Assembly: GCA_022773825.1 (NCBI GenBank)
Contig: JALFOF010000057.1
Span: forward strand, 1 to 37,097
Reading direction: 5' to 3'
DNA: 37,097 nt
Origin: Prevotella sp.
GTDB lineage: Bacteria; Bacteroidota; Bacteroidia; Bacteroidales; Bacteroidaceae
The first letter of the stretch is position 1, and each line of letters begins with the position of its first letter. Positions 32,669 to 37,097 of the stretch are shown in pieces. The notes below the pieces were generated by a model, which saw nothing but the letters and a program-made list of their open reading frames with translations, had not been told where the DNA came from and made no database searches. Both the position numbers and the translations under genes were made by a program.

Positions 32669-33466
32669 TCAAGACTTCAGTCCTTCGATGTCGCGCTTCA
32701 CGTTGGCGCGTATCTTTGTGAGATAGCGTTTCATTCCGTCGGCATCCTTGGTGTCGATGATTTCCAATAGCTCTTTCAGCTCCGTGCGTATCTGGTCCAC
32801 CTGGTCGTGGGTGTAGGGGTTGAAGAGTACTTCTTGCAGGAGGTAGTCATCCTCATTGAGCACTCCTTTGGCTATGCGCAGATGCCGTTTGAACGTTGTG
32901 CCCGGCGCATCTTGGTGCTTCATCACCGCCGAGAATACGAAGGTGGAGACGAAGGGGATGGAGAGCGAGTAGGCCACGGTCTTGTCGTGCTCCTCGAAAG
33001 AGTACTCATAGATGTTCAGTCCCAGCCTGCTGTAAAGGTCTTTGAAGAAGCATTGCCCCATGCAGTCGCCCTCTGTTATGATGATAGCGTTCTCTTCGGA
33101 CAGCTGGTTGAGGTTGGCGAAGGTAGGACCAAACATCGGGTGGGTGCTGACAAAGCGGTGGCTGGTGCTCTCGTAGAACTCCTTCAGCCCGGTTTTCACT
33201 GACGCTATGTCGCTCAGAATGCACTCTTCGCCGAGGTAAGGCATCACTTCGTTGAAGGCGGGGATGGTGTATTTCACCGTCGCCGCGTTGATTACCAGCT
33301 CTGGCTTGAAGGCTTTTACCTCTTCAAGGTCGGTGAAACGCTGGCAGTTATAGGTGAAGCGCAGTCGCTTGGGGTCTTTTTCGTACACTCCGACTTCATG
33401 GTCGAAGCTGAGCAGGTCGATGAAGAACGAGCCCATCTTGCCTGCTCCGAGGATTAGTATTTTCAT
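32669..33466 (-). CDS. tyrA: prephenate dehydrogenase
   Basis: This 265-residue enzyme oxidises prephenate to 4-hydroxyphenylpyruvate with NAD(P) in tyrosine synthesis. The Rossmann motif GAGKMG is at 7-12; SDIASVKTG and the STHPMFGPT motif contain substrate-binding Ser/His residues. A helical dimerisation domain follows. It lacks any C-terminal ACT regulatory domain and any fused mutase; the mutase is on the preceding gene. It is the last gene of the Phe/Tyr operon. Confidence 0.93.
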   Translation of the reverse strand: MKILILGAGKMGSFFIDLLSFDHEVGVYEKDPKRLRFTYNCQRFTDLEEVKAFKPELVINAATVKYTIPAFNEVMPYLGEECILSDIASVKTGLKEFYESTSHRFVSTHPMFGPTFANLNQLSEENAIIITEGDCMGQCFFKDLYSRLGLNIYEYSFEEHDKTVAYSLSIPFVSTFVFSAVMKHQDAPGTTFKRHLRIAKGVLNEDDYLLQEVLFNPYTHDQVDQIRTELKELLEIIDTKDADGMKRYLTKIRANVKRDIEGLKS

Positions 33467-33477
33467 CTTTCGTACCC

Positions 33478-34542
33478 TTACTTGTTGATTATCTCCAGCT
33501 GCTGGCGTACAGACTCCTCGTGTATTGCTTCGAAGACGGTCTTTACGAACTGTTCGCTCATGCCGCAGAGTGCGCCCTGCGCCCCGCGTTTGTCAAGTAT
33601 CTCGTTGTAACGTCCCGTCTGGAGCACGGTCATGTTGTGTTCCTTCTTGTACTGTCCTATTTCGCGGCAGACGCGGAAACGCTGTGAGAGGAGCTCCAAG
33701 AGTTTGTCGTCCTGCTCGTCAATTTGCTTGCGGAGCAGCTTGATGTTCTCTGTTGTCGTGGTCTCGTCGCGCACCTGCAGGAGTGTCAGGATGTAGTCCA
33801 GCACGTCTGGTGTCACCTGCTGCTTAGCGTCACTCCATGCGCAGTCGGGGTTGCAGTGGCTCTCAACGATGAGTCCGTCGAAGCCGAGGTCCATGGCTTG
33901 CTGGCACAGTGGCGCCACGAGTTCGCGCCTTCCGCCGATGTGGCTCGGGTCGCAAACGATGGGAAGCTCAGGAATACGGCGGCGCAGCTCTATGGGAATC
34001 TGCCACATGGGCAGGTTACGGTAAATCTTTTTGTCGTAAGAAGAGAAGCCACGGTGTATCGCTCCCAGCTTCTTCACGCCGGCAAGGTTGATGCGTTCGA
34101 GTGCTCCTATCCACAGGTCGAGGTCGGGGTTCACGGGGTTCTTTACCAGAACGGGTATCTCTATGCCCCTCATAGCGTCTGCGAGCTCTTGCATCGCGAA
34201 GGGATTGGCAGAGGTTCGCGCGCCTACCCACATCAGGTCAATGTTGTACTTCATTGCCAGCTCCACGTGTTCTGGTGTCGCCACCTCGGTACACATAAGC
34301 ATTCCCGTCTCTTTCTTGGCTTCCGCCATCCACTTCAGCGCAGGTTCCCCGTTGCCTTCAAAGCCACCAGGCTTGGTGCGTGGCTTCCAAACGCCGGCGC
34401 GGAACATGTGGCATCCCTTCTGTGCGAGTTGGGTTGCTGTTGTCATTACTTGCTCTTCGGTCTCCGCGGAACATGGTCCTGCTATCACGAATGGGCGTTT
34501 GTTGTCACTTGGCAGGTTGAGTGCCTCGAGTTCTAATTCCAT
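33478..34542 (-). CDS. bifunctional DAHP synthase / chorismate mutase
   Basis: This 354-residue fusion catalyses the first step of aromatic synthesis (phosphoenolpyruvate plus erythrose 4-phosphate to DAHP) and conversion of chorismate to prephenate. The N-terminal part (about 1-260) is a type I-beta DAHP synthase with GPCSAETEEQ, KPRTKPGGFEGNG and CDPSHIGGRRE motifs; the C-terminal part (about 268-354) is an AroQ-type mutase (LLRKQIDEQDDKLLELLSQR). In Porphyromonas gingivalis a like-arranged fusion is inhibited by prephenate. It lies between aminotransferase and tyrA. Confidence 0.95.
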   Translation of the reverse strand: MELELEALNLPSDNKRPFVIAGPCSAETEEQVMTTATQLAQKGCHMFRAGVWKPRTKPGGFEGNGEPALKWMAEAKKETGMLMCTEVATPEHVELAMKYNIDLMWVGARTSANPFAMQELADAMRGIEIPVLVKNPVNPDLDLWIGALERINLAGVKKLGAIHRGFSSYDKKIYRNLPMWQIPIELRRRIPELPIVCDPSHIGGRRELVAPLCQQAMDLGFDGLIVESHCNPDCAWSDAKQQVTPDVLDYILTLLQVRDETTTTENIKLLRKQIDEQDDKLLELLSQRFRVCREIGQYKKEHNMTVLQTGRYNEILDKRGAQGALCGMSEQFVKTVFEAIHEESVRQQLEIINK

Positions 34543-34569
34543 AGTAGTATGTGTTTTGTTTGTTGTTTT

Positions 34570-35745
34570 TTATTTATTCTCCATTGTATTCTTAATTCTC
34601 TCCAGCGCTTCCTTCATCTTTTCGTCCTTTGCGCAGAGTGAGATACGTATGTAACGCTCGCCGTTGCTGCCGAAAATCATACCGGGAGTGATGAACACCC
34701 GTGCCTCGTGCAGTATCTTTTCCGTCAGTTCCTCCACCGTCTTGTAGCTGTCAGGAATACGTCCCCAGAGGAACATTCCCACGGACTCCTTGTCGTAGGC
34801 GCAGTGTAGCACATCCATTATCTGCTCGGCTATGGCGCGGCGGCGCTTGTAGTTGTCGTAATTGTATTCCCTATGCCATGCGTCATCGTTGTGATAGGCC
34901 TGTGCCGCGGCAAGTTGTATTCCGCGGAAGGTGCCAGAATCGATGTTGGATTTTATCTTCAGTATCCACGATATGAACGTGCTGTTGGTGGCAACCATAC
35001 CTACTCGCCAGCCTGGCATATTGTGGCTCTTTGACATGGAGTTGAACTCTATGCAACATTCCTTCGCTCCCGGCACTTGAAGCAGTGATATTGGGTGCTC
35101 ATTGATGATGAAAGAGTAGGGGTTATCGTTCACTACCACGATGTTATGCCGTTGTGCGAAGTCCACCAACCGTTCGTATGTCTCGCGGCGTGCGTTACCT
35201 CCTGTGGGCATATTGGGGTAGTTTGTCCACATGAGTTTTACGCGACTGAGGTCCATCTTCTCCAGAGCGTCGAAGTCAGGCTGCCATCCATCGTTCTCTT
35301 TGAGGTCGTAGTTCACTATCTTCTGTCCCAAAATCTTTGACAATGAGGTGTATGTTGGGTAGCCAGGGTTTGGCACCAGCACCTCATCACCGGGGTTACA
35401 GAAGGCGAGTGTTACGTGTAGTATTGCTTCTTTCGAGCCTATCATCGGCTGAATTTCTGTCTTTGGGTCGAGTTCCACACCGTACCAGCGTTTGTAGAAG
35501 TATGCCATTGCCTCGCGTAGTTCTGGTGTTCCCACTGTGGGCTGATAGCCGTGGGCTGACGGGTCGCGTGCCACCTCGCACAATTTCTGTACCGTTTCTT
35601 CCGACGGTGGCATGTCGGGCGAGCCTATTGCGAGTGATATGATGTCCATGCCTTTGGCATTCAGTTCCGCCACCTCTTTGAGTTTGCGGCTGAAGTAGTA
35701 TTCCTGTACTAATGACAGGCGGTCTGCTGGTTTGATGTTTGTCAT
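34570..35745 (-). CDS. class I/II PLP aminotransferase (aromatic branch)
   Basis: A 391-residue aminotransferase with the PLP lysine at K239 in SMSKSHNMPGWRVG, NYPNMPTGG (174-183) and VNDNPY (205-210) near the cofactor. It resembles aspartate/aromatic aminotransferases of the LL-diaminopimelate type. Its place between pheA and the DAHP synthase-mutase gene suggests that it makes phenylalanine and tyrosine from their keto acids, though other substrates are possible. Length is normal. Confidence 0.9.
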   Translation of the reverse strand: MTNIKPADRLSLVQEYYFSRKLKEVAELNAKGMDIISLAIGSPDMPPSEETVQKLCEVARDPSAHGYQPTVGTPELREAMAYFYKRWYGVELDPKTEIQPMIGSKEAILHVTLAFCNPGDEVLVPNPGYPTYTSLSKILGQKIVNYDLKENDGWQPDFDALEKMDLSRVKLMWTNYPNMPTGGNARRETYERLVDFAQRHNIVVVNDNPYSFIINEHPISLLQVPGAKECCIEFNSMSKSHNMPGWRVGMVATNSTFISWILKIKSNIDSGTFRGIQLAAAQAYHNDDAWHREYNYDNYKRRRAIAEQIMDVLHCAYDKESVGMFLWGRIPDSYKTVEELTEKILHEARVFITPGMIFGSNGERYIRISLCAKDEKMKEALERIKNTMENK

Positions 35746-35856
35746 GTTTATGTTCTTTGGTAGCCTCTTTCTCTCTCCTTTCGCATGGAGGTTTGTGGGG
35801 CTTGTTGTTATACCTTGTTTTTCTTGTCGTTATATTTCTTTCCTGTGTTCCCCTTG

Positions 35857-36687
35857 TCACGCCGACTTATATTCGCCGAGGATTAGTAGGTCTTTGGTCA
35901 GCGGCGTGATGGCATCGATGCTCTGCCGGTATCGTGTCAGGTCGTCATAGGTCACGTCCACGTAGAAGAGGTATTCCCATTCCCTGCCTATTATCGGGAG
36001 CGACTGTATCTTTGTCAGGTTTATCTTGTAGAAAGAGAGTATGGAGAGCACCTGTGAGAGCGAGCCTTCCGCGTGGGGCAGTGAGAAGACGATGCTCGAT
36101 TTGTCTGCCTCGTTGAGTGCTCTTAGGAAGTCAGCCTTGCGTGGGTCAGACATTATGAGGAAGCGTGTGTAGTTGTGAGGGTTGTCTTCCACGTGGTTTT
36201 CCAGCACCTCCAGTCCGTACATCTCTGCCGCGTCGGCGTGGCACAGCGCGGCGATGCCCTCCAGTTTGTTCTCGGCTATCCACTTGGCGGAGCCTGCCGT
36301 GTCCTCGTCTTCCACCATCTTCATGTTAGGGTGCTTGGAGAGGTATTTGTAGCACTGTGCCAGTGCCACGGGATGTGAGTGCACTTCCTTCAGGTCTTCC
36401 ATCTTCTGCCCCGGCAGACAGCAGAGGCAGTGGCTGATGTGCGTCTTGTGCTCGCCCACCACTGCCATGCCTGACTCGCGGAGCAGTTCGTAGTTGTGGA
36501 GCAGGGAACCGGCTATGGTGTTCTCTATCGCCATGATGCCGATGACGGTCGGCTCGGCCTTCATGTGCGCGAAGACCTCCTCAAAGGTGGAGCAGCATAT
36601 TATCTGCAGTTGTTCACCGTTGAAGTAGTGGTGCGCGGTGATGTCGTGGAACGACCCGAGTTCGCCTTGTATTGCTATTCTCTTCAT
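35857..36687 (-). CDS. pheA: prephenate dehydratase
   Basis: A 276-residue enzyme making phenylpyruvate from prephenate. The catalytic part (about 1-180) has GELGSFHDITAHHYF, GIMAIENTIAGSLLHNYELL and the NYTRFLIM (TRF) motif. An ACT domain follows (about 195-275). In Phe-sensitive enzymes this has GALV and ESRP motifs; here the positions read EGSLS and KIQSLP, so binding of Phe may differ. No mutase domain is fused. It is first in the operon behind the leader described at 36728-36885. A gap of 111 bp separates it from the aminotransferase gene. Confidence 0.95.
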   Translation of the reverse strand: MKRIAIQGELGSFHDITAHHYFNGEQLQIICCSTFEEVFAHMKAEPTVIGIMAIENTIAGSLLHNYELLRESGMAVVGEHKTHISHCLCCLPGQKMEDLKEVHSHPVALAQCYKYLSKHPNMKMVEDEDTAGSAKWIAENKLEGIAALCHADAAEMYGLEVLENHVEDNPHNYTRFLIMSDPRKADFLRALNEADKSSIVFSLPHAEGSLSQVLSILSFYKINLTKIQSLPIIGREWEYLFYVDVTYDDLTRYRQSIDAITPLTKDLLILGEYKSA

Positions 36688-36727
36688 CTTCTTGCGTGTA
36701 TATATTATATAAAATGTGTTGTTGCCG

Positions 36728-36777
36728 GATAAAAGTAAAGTCCCGTGTAGTGTTCTACGCGGGACTTTGCTTTTATC
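36728..36777 (-). promoter_or_regulatory. attenuator hairpin of the Phe/Tyr operon leader
   Basis: A 23-bp inverted repeat (36755-36777 with 36728-36750, loop 4 nt) lies 40 bp before pheA in the transcribed leader. In minus-strand RNA it has two A-C mismatches. The core AAAGTCCCG/CGGGACTTT is followed by ACTTTTATC, terminator-like though the U-run is short. TCCCGC of its first arm (36759-36764) is complementary to GCGGGA in the leader peptide codons 21-22 (36820-36825), allowing an alternative antiterminator pairing. The two mismatches would be G-U pairs on the plus strand, so a plus-strand role is not excluded. Confidence 0.7.
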
Positions 36778-36807
36778 ATTTCCTTTTGATAAGTCTTAAG
36801 TTGAATT

Positions 36808-36885
36808 TTACACGCAACTTCCCGCTTCACAGTTCTCTGCAAAGTAAAAGTAGAAGTAAAAGAAAGATGCGTATGAATTATTCAT
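36808..36885 (-). CDS. Phe/Tyr-rich leader peptide
   Basis: A 25-codon frame with ATG at 36883-36885 and TAA at 36808-36810 lies in the leader, about 40 nt after the predicted transcription start. It encodes MNNSYAS, then eight consecutive aromatic residues FFYFYFYF (codons 8-15), then AENCEAGSCV. Five Phe and four Tyr codons in 25 is far above chance and matches the products of the operon. It has the features of an attenuation control peptide: ribosome stalling at codons 8-15 leaves codons 21-22 free to pair with the hairpin arm; reaching the stop covers them. It is presumably translated only for control. Confidence 0.85.
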   Translation of the reverse strand: MNNSYASFFYFYFYFAENCEAGSCV

Positions 36886-36929
36886 TGTTTTCTTTGTCGT
36901 TTTCTTGTTTTCTCGTTTCTAATTCGGTG

Positions 36930-36961
36930 CAAAATTAGTGAAAAATGCGGAAACGTGCAAA
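36930..36961 (-). promoter_or_regulatory. promoter of the Phe/Tyr operon
   Basis: On the minus strand TTTG (36958-36961) is followed after exactly 20 bp by a perfect TAATTTTG (36930-36937). Transcription would begin near 36924, giving a pheA leader of about 237 nt that contains the peptide and hairpin. Confidence 0.85.
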
Positions 36962-37048
36962 TTTTTTTTGACAAAAAGTGCGCTTTATAAGTAAAAAATA
37001 CGTTTCGGGGGCATGGGCTATTGTAGTCAGGGGTGTTGGCATCTAAAT

Positions 37049-37097
37049 GTAATCGCTATGCTTTTACGTTGTAATAGCTTAGCGATTACATCGTGAA
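37049..37097. repeat. 22-bp-period palindromic repeat cluster 6 (runs off the edge)
   Basis: Units GTAATCGCTATGCTTTTAC (37049-37067) and GTAATAGCTTAGCGATTAC (37071-37089) are separated by gtt; a third begins at 37093 after atc and is cut by the window end. The second unit is almost fully palindromic. The cluster lies upstream of the aromatic operon promoter. Confidence 0.9.

Noticed and set aside
33724..34536. Long plus-strand open frame (270 codons) opposite the DAHP synthase gene
   Set aside because: It mirrors a gene with complete family motifs; its own translation is Cys/His/Leu-rich without any recognisable domain.

Overview
The window looks like chromosomal DNA of a Bacteroidales bacterium, most likely Prevotellaceae. 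That placement rests on three things: Bacteroidetes-type promoters (TTTG, 19-21 bp, TAnnTTTG) in front of many genes; family content typical of the group (Porin_10 porin, DUF4468, DUF5686 with a carboxypeptidase-regulatory domain, EF-G2, a DAHP synthase-chorismate mutase fusion); and a long multi-cluster RnfB. Base composition is near 50% GC. There are no phage genes, transposases, tRNAs, rRNAs or CRISPR arrays; almost everything is core metabolism.

Layout. 1-2604: a possible tail of an upstream gene, a bidirectional terminator and an EF-G paralogue with altered GTPase motifs (minus). 3040-8942: rseC-rnfB-C-D-G-E-A, a complete Rnf ion-pumping ferredoxin:NAD oxidoreductase operon (minus). A divergent promoter region then leads to pyruvate kinase, an RluA-type pseudouridine synthase, two small membrane proteins, a DUF4468 protein, a large putative porin and queC (plus, to 16143). 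16464-19040: a DUF5686 outer-membrane protein. 25923-19242 (minus): tolC-macA-macB ATPase-macB permease followed by a LytS-type kinase and a LytTR response regulator. 26450-29769 (plus): 5-formyl-THF cyclo-ligase, a RelA/SpoT homologue and an ECF sigma factor. 30676-29877 (minus): a 42-residue protein and rpe. 32223-30858 (minus): infC-rpmI-rplT. 36687-32669 (minus): pheA, aminotransferase, DAHP synthase-chorismate mutase and tyrA, which together carry out DAHP synthesis, chorismate to prephenate, and the Phe and Tyr branches.

Three findings stand out. (1) The aromatic operon has a leader of about 237 nt. It encodes a 25-residue peptide with an uninterrupted FFYFYFYF run, followed by a terminator-like hairpin whose proximal arm can pair with the last codons of the peptide. 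This is the expected architecture of ribosome-mediated transcription attenuation by Phe/Tyr. (2) Six intergenic clusters carry about 22 copies of a 19-bp imperfect palindrome (consensus GTAAAAGCATAGCTATTAC or its reverse complement), separated by exactly 3 bp, so the period is a strict 22 bp. (3) The kinase/regulator end of the efflux operon is bordered by arrays of an 8-bp unit (TNGTTTRG), one of which folds into a perfect 38-bp inverted repeat. In addition, the RelA/SpoT homologue appears to have lost its synthetase active site while keeping its hydrolase site, and EF-G2 has lost the catalytic histidine of its G3 motif.

Promoter, terminator and attenuator calls come from reading the sequence by eye; no alignment, folding program or database search was run.
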